From the NCBI GenBank assembly GCA_964036275.1, contig OZ038434.1, positions 30,210,425 through 30,274,424 of the forward strand: a stretch of DNA of 64,000 nt, given 5' to 3'. Shown here one piece after another: positions 1 through 10,707 of the stretch. The position numbers and the translations under genes were made by a program. This DNA comes from Litoditis marina. Lineage: Eukaryota > Nematoda > Chromadorea > Rhabditida > Rhabditidae. Numbering within the stretch: the stretch's first letter is position 1; each line of letters starts with the position of its first letter. The notes under the pieces are model-generated. The model made no database searches and was not told the DNA's origin. It was given only the letters and a program-made list of their open reading frames with translations.

Positions 1-207
1 TCTATTAAAATAGTTCGATTCTATATCTATTCAAACTTACGTTGACGAAAATAAAATAATTCTGCCTATTATACTTGTAACTGGCGATCGAACCGGATGC
101 AGGGAAAATCTTTCGTTTCATAGATTGGGTTCAATTTTGATGGCTCAGGACTCTTGGGGCAGACCAATATTAACCTTAGTCTCTGAAAATATCAAATTCC
201 AGCTCAC

Positions 208-3200
208 TTCTGTGTCTGCTGCGAGCGATCGGCAGACAGAATATCCAACTGCTTCGTGAGACGCTCGATCGGCTCCTGCGAAAAGAATATGAATTGAGAA
301 GGGGAGCCACAAAGTCTCCCGACTTCACGGGAAATGTATTCAAAAAATGTATTTTGCCAAAAAACATATATTATGTAGCTCAAAATTGTTCTGAAATTTC
401 GAAAAGTCAGCATAAATTGAAACTCATTTTGCCCGTGCGGGCCACGCACATAAACCAGTGAAGTTGTCCGAATAGTCAAAAAAAACGCGGAAAACGGACT
501 ACTTTTTTGCCGAAAATAAGAAATCAGGTCTATTTTTGATGAAAAATCATAAATTTTCATGTGATAACGTCTGAAAACGAACTACTTTTTGTCACTTAGT
601 CGGACCTTACTGGTGTTTGGCCACGTACGACCCTTCCCTTAAAAAGTTGCACAGCAGAAGGCTCGCCGAGTCCGGCTGATAATTCATGTGTTGATCATAG
701 GTGAAATAGTTCAGTGTCAGTGCTTTACTAGACAAAAGGGCACTAATGGGGCTGAGGCTTTCCTCAACCCCATAGATGAGAAGACTTTGTTGTCCACAGA
801 AATTTGTTGAATATCACGTGCATACCCCAGTAAGGTCCGACTAAGCGACAATAAGTAAGCCGTTTTTTGATGTGAACACGAGAAAATTTAGGATTTAACC
901 TCAGAAGTAGACCGATTTTCATCTTTTCGGCTAAAAAGTAGTCCGTTTTCCGAACTTTTCTGACTATTCGGACAACCTTGCTGGTGTATGATCACGTGTT
1001 TTATCTGAACTACAGAAAAGAGTGGTAGATAACGTTTTCACCACTAAAGTGGGACTACTTTTGAAGGTAGGGTAGGTGACAATACCGATGGTAAATAGCA
1101 ATAGTATTCACGTTCATTTCCCACCTTGAATCTACTAGACCCGATAATATCCTCCAGATATTCCAGCATGCCCTCGTCACTTTTTCCAGGCTCAGACTTT
1201 GGCTTCATCATGGCAATATGCTCAACTTCACCCTGTAACGTAAATAAAATGAGAAATGCACTAAAGCCATTTTCACGTGATCACGTGCCGTAGTGACTCG
1301 TGTACGCAATGGGAGTGACTTTGGTATCTCCTCTCAAAATACTTTGTTTAGATAAACTTGTTGGACTTTTTGTGGATATTGTAGCCGTATCGCGCGCAGC
1401 GCGAAGCGCTGTGCGAGATTTGTCTTTGGTCCGGCTAATGCGCGCTTTCATTTTTTTAGTTCACTCTCAAAAAGGTCCAATTGTGCAAATCGAAACTTTT
1501 TATGATTTGCTGACTTTCTATGGCACATTTACAAGCTATGTTCAAAATTTGAACGAAATTGATTGAGTTTGAGCCGAGTTATGACGTTATGCGCTTCATG
1601 CAGACCGCCAACTTCCGTCGTGTGTCTGTGTGTGTGTGTTGGTGCGCACTCCTGGGATATTTTTATGTGTGAACCGATTTGACTGAAAATTTGGGACACG
1701 ATAGATACCCCACTCAAACCTTGGGGGCGCAAACTTTTTTTCGAAAAAAATTATTTTTCATCAAGTTATGGGTCTTTGAAAATGTCTCTGCGTCTCTTCA
1801 TTTCGTGCACTCTCTCGCCCTCTCTGTCGGGGTAAATGAAATTGCGTTATAACTCAGCTCAGTCCTAACCAATTCAATTAAAATTTGAAGTATGATACCA
1901 CGACATGAACTGACAACTATTTAGATGTAAGTCTTCTACTGATGACGCCTTCGAGGATTCTGGAGCTCGGATGACGTCATAATCGAAAAGTGCAAAGTTG
2001 ATGTCACATATATTTTCAAATGATGTTTATATCTTAGGAAGGGTCAATTAACGGTGAAACTCAATCTGAGAGTGACGTATTCTGGGATTCTGGAGACCAG
2101 ATGACGTCATTTTTGAAAAGTGCAAAGTTGACGTCACATATTATTTCAAATGCTGAAAATATCTCAAAAATGGTATATTAACGATGAAAATTTATCTAAA
2201 TATGACTTATTCTGGAATTCAGAAGACCAGATGACGTCAACTTTTGAAAATTTGACGTGAAATATGTTTTCGAATGATGAAAGTTTCTTAAAAATGGTCA
2301 ATTCACGATAAAACCTCATTCAAATATGACGTATTCTGGGATTCTGGAGGGCAGATAAATTAAGTTTTCAGAACTGCAATGTTGACGTCATATTTTTTTT
2401 CGAATGATGGTAATACTTGACAAGTCATTCATTAAGAAAACAATGTTATCTGCACCGTACAGATCAAACCACATACCTACGGCATGTGTACAAAAAGAGA
2501 AAAATTCATGAAAAAGTGGGGGCCCAACGACTGTGAGATTTGTCTTCTGCTGTGCGCCGCTTAGACAGCTACTCTCAAATGGAGCAGCTACTGCTACAAA
2601 AACCGGAAAATACTTATATACTCAAGTATAACTGTTCATTACAAACATACAAAAGTCGTAAAATATTTTTTCAAACCTGTAAACTATAATATACAAATCA
2701 CAGATGTTAACTCAACGTAGTCAACTATAGAGATTCTGGTTTTGTACACAATGATTTGCAGTTTTGGTCCTTACTTGTTACTCTAGGTGCTATAACACTT
2801 GGCATATTATTCAGCAGTTGTTCTCTCTTTTACAGCTGTGACTTGTAGATTCTAGTTTACAGGTTTGAAAAAATATTTTACGACTTTTGTATGTTTGTAA
2901 TGAACAGTTATACTTGAGTATATAAGTATTTTCCGGTTTTTGTAGCAGTAGCTGCTCCATTTGAGAGTAGCTGTCTAAGCGGCGCACAGCAGAAGACAAA
3001 TCTCACAGTCGTTGGGCCCCCACTTTTTCATGAATTTAGTGGTTGACTTTCCTAAGTACTCAAGAATTCACATAAAACTGGACGGAAATCAATCCTTCTC
3101 GGAAACATGCAGTATGAGAACTTTTGATAGAAAATATCAACATTTGCTAACCTGGAGAATCAGAAAACGATTGTGAATGAGATCGATTCCCACTTCACGC

Positions 3201-6200
3201 AATTTCTTCACAATGTCCTTGATGGAGCGAGTCTGAACAACAACGTTTAGTGAACAGTAATCAAAAACAATGTCAACTGTCTCAAATGGTCCAGATTAAA
3301 GCCAACATTGCACTTCAAGATTCAACGAGACACAAAAACATGCTACTTATAATACAGATGAGTTTTACATTTATTATAAACCCTATTCCTATTATACAAT
3401 TTGAAACGATACCAAATCGACGTTGTTTAGTACGCTATAATGGTGCTAATTCAAACAATGATTTTCGCAGTATTTCTGTTGTTTTCCGACAAATGTGACA
3501 TTTCTGTTGGGGTCAAGGTTACTTTTTGGGGTCGGACGTTACCTTTTACTGCAAACATATTCCAGTACGGTTGTCCGAATAGTCAGAAGAAAAAAACGGA
3601 CTACTTTGTTGCCAAAAACGAGAAACGTTGTTTATTTTTGTTGCAAAACCAGGAACTTTTACGTGTTTGAATCAAAAAACGGAATACTTATTGTCGAGTA
3701 GTGGGATCGTACTAACTACTGATATATGATAGTAGTTAGTACAATCACATTAGGAATATATCGATATGACCATACACCAGTAAGGTCCGACTAAGTGACG
3801 AAAAGTAATCAGTTTTCAGATGTAAACACGTGAAAACTCAGGATTTTTCATCAAAAGTAGACCGATTTTCACCTTTTCGGCGGAAAAGTAGTCCGTTTTG
3901 CGATTTTTTCTGACTATTCGGACAACCTTGCTAGTGTATGGATATGACTGTAAATCTCGATATATTCCTCGTAAACTAACCTTCCCATCCAGTGTGTACT
4001 TGCAGGTACTGTCTCGGAACGCTGTTTTGGCAACAGAAAACTCGGATCCTTCCACCACGTCGAAGTCGCCACCTTCCTGCAACGAAAAAACACGCTAATT
4101 CTGATTTGAGAGGTGTAAGGTAAGGTGAAACTACTTTTTGGAACCTAAAACTAAGCTCAGAAAAACACGAAATTTTTCTATCGCTTGGCAATTTTGGGCT
4201 GAAAAAGAGATCCCTCAGGTGAAAAGTCGCGGGCCGATTCGGCCCGAGTCGGGTGAGATCGGCTTGTCGTGTTATGTCGTGTCGCGTCGTGAGGTGTCGT
4301 GGCGAATCGGCTACGATTCGGCCAGCCTAAGTGCGCCCGCCTGCTAATTGGTCGCTCTGCCGCGACAGTCCTTCAATTTGTGAATTTTAGAAATTTTTCA
4401 ATTTTAATGTCATTTTGATTATAATTTCAGTTTATCTGTATTTATATTCATTTTCTTAGTCTATTCGTTGTTGAGAAGTGTGTACACACTGTGCAATTCA
4501 CTTGCGAATACGTTTTCCATTGATATTTTAAGTTTTAAACCTGTTTTCTTTGGTTCTATTAATTAAAATTTTTCGATCTGTCAACAACTTTGTTCCTTAA
4601 TAGTAATTCAGCCCTCTTAGAATGTGAAAAACATGAAAATTTATTGCACGACAAGTCGTTCCCGCGCGTCGCGTGTGTGGACAGCTCGTCTCCCCTGTTT
4701 TATTACAAAATAAGCCAAAACTGGGTTTTAGAATGAAATCTGCACTTCGTAAAGTTTACTGCTCGTTACTGAATTAACAAAAAATACATTCGAAATTGGT
4801 CTAGTCGTCATGTATTCACGTATTTGAGAGAAAACAAGAAATTGTTAAGATAATTCTAACAGAATATGATCCATCTTTCTTATTTCAAAGTGTTTTTCGT
4901 TCTTGAAGTTCTATACAGTCTCTATAATATAAGAAATCTAACCTAGTTACCACATCTATTTGTAAGTTTTAAGGTGATTCGAGCAATTTTTGAACTGGGA
5001 ATGAGTTACCACACGCAACGCGAGGACTAGTCCGTAAACGTTAAATTTATCTCTTTTTCATTGTTAATGTTTTCAAGATTCTGTTTTGTTTCATGTGTGT
5101 TTCAGACGCGAATGGTAGCTGGACTTTCGGCTGGGTCGGGCGCGGTTACAAGGTATACACGGTACACGGTTTTTCTACTCTCCACCCAATCAGGATATAA
5201 GCAACTATTCCACAAGTGAGTTAATGTTTCTACATTTGATAGGTAAGGTAGTATAGGATAATGCCAGGACATAATTTCCAGGCCAGTTAAACGAGCCATC
5301 AGAAAAGAACCAGATGCCACTTGTTGAGAAAATTTTATCGTGTTTTATTGCATTTTCGACTTTTTCATAATCGAGTTTGGTTGAAAAACAGAAAAACGGA
5401 TGATATTTGTCGGAATCTGAAACTCATGACCTATTTCTGATGTTAAGATCTGAAGTTTCACGTGTTTCACTAGGAAAACGGATTCCATTCTCTAGAGTAG
5501 TCACATCCCGCAGGTTTGTGCCTGTCCTGGTCCAAAAATTTCACATTAGATAAGGTGGCTGTTTCTAGTTAACGAGTTTAGCCATTTGCCAGTATAGTGA
5601 CCATTCTACAAAAGCTAGACAATTTCTCGATTGATATCTGTGAAAATTCATGAGTTTTTATCAAAGAGCAGGCCAATCACCCCGATATGGATGAAAAAGT
5701 AACCCGTTTTCCGTTTTTTTTGTGGCTGTTACCTCAATCATACTCTATGGGGAAATAAACACGAATTTCACTACTGGTTTTGCTATCATTGTTATTCAGG
5801 AACGTTTGCAATTGGCTGTCCGATGTCTCGGTACGCGACGGATAGAGCACTTAAACTAATGATCTGGCTAAAAAATAGGTGAGTGATTCAGAAGTTTTTT
5901 ATACCTGCATTATATTAATAAAACTGTATTTTTTGGAAATCAGTAAATTTTCTCCATTTTCATACAAAACGTTTTTCTCAACACCTAAAGTTGATCAGAA
6001 TCATGTAAATTTCTTCATTGGTGTCCTAGCTTCTTTGAGTGCTATTGTTTGAGATGTAGTTCGCCACTATCCACAGTTGAGTTGTATGATGAGTAACGTT
6101 TTCAGTTGTTTAGTTAGTTTATACAGTTTTACAGGTCACGCCCGGCGAGATTCGTGGTTTGTTTGAAGTCTGGTACACCGATGATTGGTAATAAGGTAAG

Positions 6201-6356
6201 TGTCAACCTTCTTCATACGTACTGCTTTGTGGTTAGTTCCAGTCGGGACTAGGTTAATAGCTGATTGTATATATTCAATTCATTGTAATTGTTAAACTCC
6301 AACTCGAAAACAGTGTCACCTTTCACCTACACAAACTATAAAACATAATTCAATTG

Positions 6357-6387
<31 letters not shown>

Positions 6388-9092
6388 TGGGAAAATATTT
6401 TACTATTTAGATAGAGTCTGATAGAGTGTGTACTCCGTTCGAAAAGCACTCCGTTTTGAATCGGAACACGTTACACGTGGAAATTGATGCGCTTGCATTG
6501 AAAATAGACCAATCATCTTATTTTTGTCGTAGAAGTAGCCCGTTGTTTGTTTATTTCTGAACCTTTGGTCATCTTCATGAAGATCCTCCCTTGGAAAACC
6601 CAAGAATAGTTTATAGTCTTTTTCCTAATACATTACAATGGTAACGGAAAGACGGTAACTACTCCATAGTTCTGTGTTCTCCTACTCTAGTCTGTGTAAG
6701 GATAGAAGTTAGTCGTCTAACCGGGGCATCACACTTATTGATGAAAATATTTCGTTTATCAATATACTTTCTTCAGGATTAATCGCAGCACTCTCGGCGT
6801 GCTCTCCTCCATTCTATATTCCTATATAGGAAATCGACTGATAGTCATATTTATCAGGTCGCAGTCATATTTATGGTTAGTTCACAAGTTGTGTAATTTT
6901 ACCTGTTTTCATATACAATCATTATAGTATCGAAATATAGGGCGCTCCTGCCCAAAAGAGGCAATACGGTGTATTTTGCCCTGTCCCGCTGTGTTTGTAG
7001 TTTGATCTCTTTACTTTTTGACCGGAATTCAAAGGATGGCGTGTATCGAGGCAATCAATATTAATCAACAACAAGAACGTGCCTAATTGCGATAAGAGTT
7101 ATTGTATTTTGAATCTGATACCCGACATAGTTTGGCTTGTATCGAGTTTGTTCAAAAACAACATAAAACGACATACACAGCGTGATAGAGCAACGTAAAC
7201 CACATAGACTTGCTTTGGAAATAGCGAATCCTATACTGTTTTCAATAATTATATTGATTAGGTTCAGAAAACGCGGCTGTTCTACATCAAGTTCATTATT
7301 GCACATTCCTGTGAAATATGGCAGAGAAAAAGCTATCGTTTTTCTCTAGTTGTTCTCTAAGTTGGGGTATACAACTCGTATATAACCAATTAGCTAGCCT
7401 AAATCACTTGAATATGGCAATGTAAATGGTATTGTATCTAACAGTAATTACGTTTTTGGATATTTTTAGAGATTTGAGCTGCGAAATATTTGTGGTTTTA
7501 GGCTCTTAACCTTCGTTCTTTCAGATCTGCTAAGTTTTCGACTACTCTGAGGCCACCCACAAATCGAGAATGCGCCAAAATTTCCGACAGTCCTCATTTT
7601 ATTGTCTATTTTTAATAAAAATATCATATATTACTGTTGTTTGTATATTTTATATGTGCAATCGAACGAGCTGAGAAAAATCAAATACTGCACGAATTTC
7701 CCCGATTCGGCCCGATCCGGGTCAAATCGGCCGAAAAATCGTCGGGCCGAAAAGGTGCCTTTTCGGCCCGACATTTTGCCCCGAAATGACCCGACTCGGG
7801 CCGAATCGGCCCGCGATTTTTCACCTATGATCAACAGACAACAGTTCCACTCGGAAACTTCGAAGACTTAAGATTGTACGAAAAAACTCGAAAAAAAACT
7901 CAATTTTTGTTGCCAAATCATTAATTTTCACGTGTTTGTCTAAAAAGTTTGAAAACTGATTCTTTTTTTCGTGTTTAGTCGGACCTACCCTGTCGATAAT
8001 CTTCTGGAATCGCACTTCTACCGTACAAAACGAGGGTCTTTCCTTGCCGGACGAATTGTGGATCAGTTCACTCATTTTCTTCAGTCGAATTTTGTTCGCC
8101 TGAAATAATGAACATTGAACTCATGAAAACTGAAAACGTAACGAAAAATAGAGATAATCATATAAAAGAGCAAACAATATAAACCAATTCTCAACTTAGG
8201 AATGACCAAATCACCAAAACACTTCTCGACACGGTTTTTTTACGAGAAACAGTACATTTTTTGACCGAAAATCAAGATTCCAGTATTACAGAGACCGAAA
8301 ACTTGTAACTATTCTGTCAATACATATATAACACTTTAGCGGGAACAAATCTCTATTCTCGATGCAAATCTCGTTTCTCGTTACTATATATATATAGAAA
8401 TGGTTGTTTTTGTAAATTCGTCACACTTCACAGCCATACACCAGCAAGGTTGTCCGAATAGTCAGAAAAATTCAAAAAAAAAACGGACTACTTTTTAGCC
8501 GAAAAGATGAAAATCGGTCTACTTTCGATGAAAAATCCTACGTTTTCACGTGTTTACATCGGAAAACGGATTAATTTTCGTCGCTTAGTCGGACCTTACT
8601 GGTGTATGTTCACAGCACTATTTTCCATGTTCAACTGACCCTGAATCCAAATACGAAGAGAAGTGAGTCGATGACGTTGCTCTTTCCAGATCCATTCGGG
8701 CCAATGATTGCAGAGAAATTCTGAAAAGGATCACAAATCAAATTCCGAGATTCCGACGACAAGAAGATAGCGTTTAGCGTCCAAACGCCTTTCTAGCTAT
8801 CCTATAAAAACTACCCATAAGGACAAAAATTTTGCCTAGTATCTTCAACATTTACCCCAAAAAGTGATCATGGCACAATCGGAATCGGGAAAAAGTGAGC
8901 ATCAGCCAATATCAGAATACGGGGGTAATTCATTATTCATGTATGTATAAAAAAACCTTGTGAAACGGTCCAATCCGCTGCGAACCGTAATATGACTTGA
9001 AATTGGTGGCGATGATCTCTTTGATCATCAGACGAGCACCAGTGCCGTCGGCTCTCATACAAGGTTCCGGCTGGGGCGGAATCTCCTGAAAA

Positions 9093-9126
<34 letters not shown>

Positions 9127-10707
9127 GTAAAATTTAAAATAGATCAAAACCTGGGATTCTCCACTAGGTGGGATAGTGGCATATGCCAGTGAAGTTGTCC
9201 GGATAAGCGAATAGCCAGAAAATATCGAAAACGGCTACTTTTTCGCAAAAAAAAAACGAGAAAATTTGTTTAGGTCTGATCCAAAATCATCAACTCTCAC
9301 ATGTATATATCCAATATCTGGAAACAGACATCTTTTGTGCAATAGTCCTATCTTAATGATAACTGTTGAAAAAACAAAATTAAATAGCTAGAAAGTTTGG
9401 AATTGAGAACCCGAACCTATCTATTCCATTCGGACACGTTTACTGGAGTATGCTCATATGCTTGATTATAGATATAAAAACAAGTTATAAATATAAATCA
9501 ATCGATCTCACCATATTGAGTAGATCATCGTCATCGTAATCATTGAAATGGTGTTCGTCCAGCTCATCATCTGAAGGAGCAGCGGCAGGGGCAACAGAGG
9601 TAGAAGGAACATTCTTTGCGGGAGCCTGGAAAGCGAATATAAAAACTGTCCCATTAAAACAATTGCATTGTCTCTCTGTTCCAGATCCAATACGAAATAT
9701 ATAACGCTTTGTTTTGTATTATCAAGTTTACACCTTGTTCCAGAACAAAAAAACGTGGAAAGACCATTCTTTGGAGGCCTGGAAAAAAAGATAGTAAGAT
9801 AGTTCACGCCAATTCTACATCGACTGCTACTTTTCTTCCAAATTTCACGAAAAATGAAAATCGCGGTTTTGGAGTAGATTTGGCATAGAAAAGTAGGAAA
9901 GATCGCAAAATTCATTGCGTTTGTGCTATCCTTGGCTCTTGGCGGTGTATCATAGGGGTTTGATCATTATTTTATTATGGAAAGCCCGTCTTCACGAAAC
10001 TAAATACAAAGACTGTATTCTTTCACCAATATCGAGGAAAATGCTGTGTTAACTCTATGTATGAACTATGAACACGAACACCAGACATTGGATGTTCACA
10101 TACCTTTTTGTCTCTTCTTGCCGGGGATGGATTCCTGGCAGTCCTCTTCTCCTTTCCTTTCGATTTCTTCGGAACGACTTCATCATCTGAAACAAAAACG
10201 ATTTCAATAACTGAAAAGTAATTGATATTTCTTCCTTAAATCACGTTTACCTGTTAAAAATACGAGAATATTCCCAAATTGAGAATGAAAGGTATTTCTT
10301 TAATAGTATTTCATCCTTACATCCTTTTCGGATTTGAACCACATCCAGACGTTTACAATGTTTGGACGACTCTCTAAATTCTGGGTGACAGAACGAAAAG
10401 TGGTGTAAATATCTATTTTTTGGGTGATCAGAATGATATTTTTGCGTTCAAAATCCAGATAATCACCCAATTTCGACGAGTTTTTGGGTGATTATCTGAA
10501 TTTTTGGAGTTTTTGTTAAATTTTGGGTGACCAAAGTTCAGACGTCGTCTAGGGTTGTATACGTCTGATCCACATCGTTCATTCTCATAACTTCTAAGTG
10601 ACTGATAACAACAAATTGAATGAAAATAAACACTTCGCACCTGACGAGAAGTCGGACTCGTCACTTTCCATGATGTCACTAGCTCGTAAGGGTTGTTTTC
10701 TAGGCAT
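208..10707 (-). CDS. smc-4: condensin subunit SMC4 (5' half, continues past left edge)
   Basis: This encodes the N-terminal part of an SMC4-type ATPase, the condensin subunit that pairs with SMC2 to compact chromosomes. Ten minus-strand exons join in phase: 10707-10641, 10186-10104, 9625-9512, 9085-8957, 8720-8640, 8099-7989, 4076-3981, 3232-3152, 1232-1125 and 275-208 (312 residues). Residues 1-88 are a charged, acidic, low-complexity tail. The head follows with NFKSYYG, the Walker A motif GPNGSGKSNVIDSLLFVFGF, then SELIHNSSG, VEVRFQKIID, IDLIHNRFLILQGEVE and EDIIGSSRFKEPIERL, all SMC4-diagnostic; the coiled coil starts at the edge. The start ATG lies just behind a TTTTTGCAG acceptor-like site. 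The last visible donor (GTGAGC, 207-202) sends the gene past position 1. In Caenorhabditis the dosage-compensation paralogue DPY-27 is also SMC4-like, so smc-4 versus dpy-27 is not settled. Introns total about 9.6 kb and are full of repeats. Confidence 0.9.
449..619. mobile_element. hAT-like palindromic MITE, copy 1 (SMC4 last visible intron)
   Basis: This is a 171-bp imperfect palindrome with ends CATAAACCAG and CTGGTGTTTG. It is flanked by GCCACGCA on the left and GCCACGTA on the right, a 7-of-8 match to an 8-bp target duplication. The body carries the family signature TTGTCCGAATAGTC ... TTAGTCGGACCTTAC. No coding capacity. Confidence 0.8.
821..990. mobile_element. hAT-like palindromic MITE, copy 2 (opposite orientation)
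   Basis: This 170-bp element starts CATACCCCAG and ends CTGGTGTATG. An exact 8-bp duplication, ATCACGTG, flanks it at 813-820 and 991-998. It lies in the same SMC4 intron as the 449-619 copy, in inverted orientation. Confidence 0.85.
1385..1740. repeat. GC-rich dispersed repeat segment in SMC4 intron
   Basis: The segment contains CGCGCGCAGCGCGAAGCGCT followed by TGTGCGAGATTTGTCTT, a short TG run and long stretches unlike neighbouring intron DNA. The phrase around GAGATTTGTCTT recurs in the 2502-3037 palindrome. No transposase is visible, and the class is not identified. Confidence 0.35.
1960..2410. repeat. four degenerate tandem repeats, about 115-130 bp each
   Basis: Four successive copies of a unit containing GATTCTGGAG, CAGATGACGTCA, AAAGTTGACGTCACATAT and TTTCAAATGATG lie head to tail, with increasing divergence. 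Each unit carries one or two TGACGTCA cores, which match a bZIP/CRE consensus; no regulatory role is shown. The array is inside an SMC4 intron. Confidence 0.6.
2502..3037. mobile_element. fold-back element with apparently perfect 184-bp arms
   Basis: The left arm (2502-2685) and right arm (2854-3037) appear to be exact reverse complements by eye, separated by about 168 bp. Ends read AAATTCATGAAAAAGTGGGG. The element lies in the intron 3151-1233 of SMC4 and holds no long reading frame. Apparent perfection of the arms suggests recent insertion or ongoing arm-to-arm conversion. I did not find a convincing target duplication. Confidence 0.8.
3545..3720. mobile_element. diverged relative of the CATACACCAG MITE family
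   Basis: The segment begins CCAGTACGGTTGTCCGAATA, contains GTCAGAAG and ACGGACTACTTTGTTGCC, and matches the left half of the intact copies. The right end is lost or too diverged to place, and no target duplication is seen. Confidence 0.45.
3771..3940. mobile_element. hAT-like palindromic MITE, copy 3
   Basis: This 170-bp element runs from CATACACCAG to CTAGTGTATG. It is flanked by the exact 8-bp duplication GATATGAC at 3763-3770 and 3941-3948. The copy ends about 40 bp from SMC4 exon 4076-3981, on the donor side of that exon. Confidence 0.9.
5801..6196 (+). other. possible two-exon fragment nested in the 3.6-kb intronic element
   Basis: Two candidate exons, about 5802-5879 (TTATTCAG acceptor, AG|GTGAGT donor) and about 6136-6195 (TTTTACAG acceptor, AAG|GTAAGT donor), are open in frames that join in phase, giving peptides such as RALKLMIWLKNR followed by SRPARFVVCLKSG. 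The next acceptor, near 6777, leads straight into GATTAA, a stop. I do not recognise a family, and no start exon could be joined. This may be a decayed transposon gene, a small nested gene or chance. Confidence 0.2.
6358..6384. repeat. (AT)n microsatellite
   Basis: About 13 uninterrupted AT dinucleotides lie within the 3.6-kb intronic segment. Confidence 0.9.
7880..7990. mobile_element. partial CATACACCAG-family end abutting SMC4 exon 6
   Basis: The right part of a diverged family member (TTTTCACGTGTTTG ... TTTAGTCGGACCTACC) runs directly into SMC4 exon 8099-7989. On the minus strand the exon donor G|GTAGGTCCGACTAAAC falls inside the element's terminal sequence, which in intact copies reads GTAAGGTCCGACTAAG. 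Confidence 0.5.
8435..8608. mobile_element. hAT-like palindromic MITE, copy 4
   Basis: This 174-bp element runs from CATACACCAG to CTGGTGTATG, with exact 8-bp duplications TTCACAGC at 8427-8434 and 8609-8616. It sits about 30 bp from SMC4 exon 8720-8640, in the intron on its donor side. Confidence 0.9.
9095..9126. repeat. (ATT)n microsatellite
   Basis: About ten trinucleotide units lie immediately before the SMC4 exon beginning at 9085 (minus strand), within the intron. Confidence 0.85.
9178..9440. mobile_element. diverged CATACACCAG-family remnant
   Basis: It begins GCATATGCCAGTGAAGTTGT and contains CGGATAAGCGAATAGCCAG and GGCTACTTTTTCGC, recognisable as the family's left half. The remainder has diverged and no flanking duplication is evident. 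Confidence 0.4.

Larger units (their letters stand above)
4217..7830. mobile_element. 3.6-kb segment bounded by GC-rich inverted repeats (putative DNA transposon)
   Basis: The left end reads AGGTGAAAAGTCGCGGGCCG and the right end is its reverse complement apart from one base; the match extends about 37 bp through GATTCGGCCCGAGTCGGG. Further GGGCCGA/TCGGCCC palindromes lie just inside the right end, and runs of GTCGTG lie inside the left end. The segment occupies most of the 3.9-kb SMC4 intron between exons 8099-7989 and 4076-3981. No long transposase frame is present. A duplicated target site was not recognised, so the exact insertion boundaries are inferred. Confidence 0.55.
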
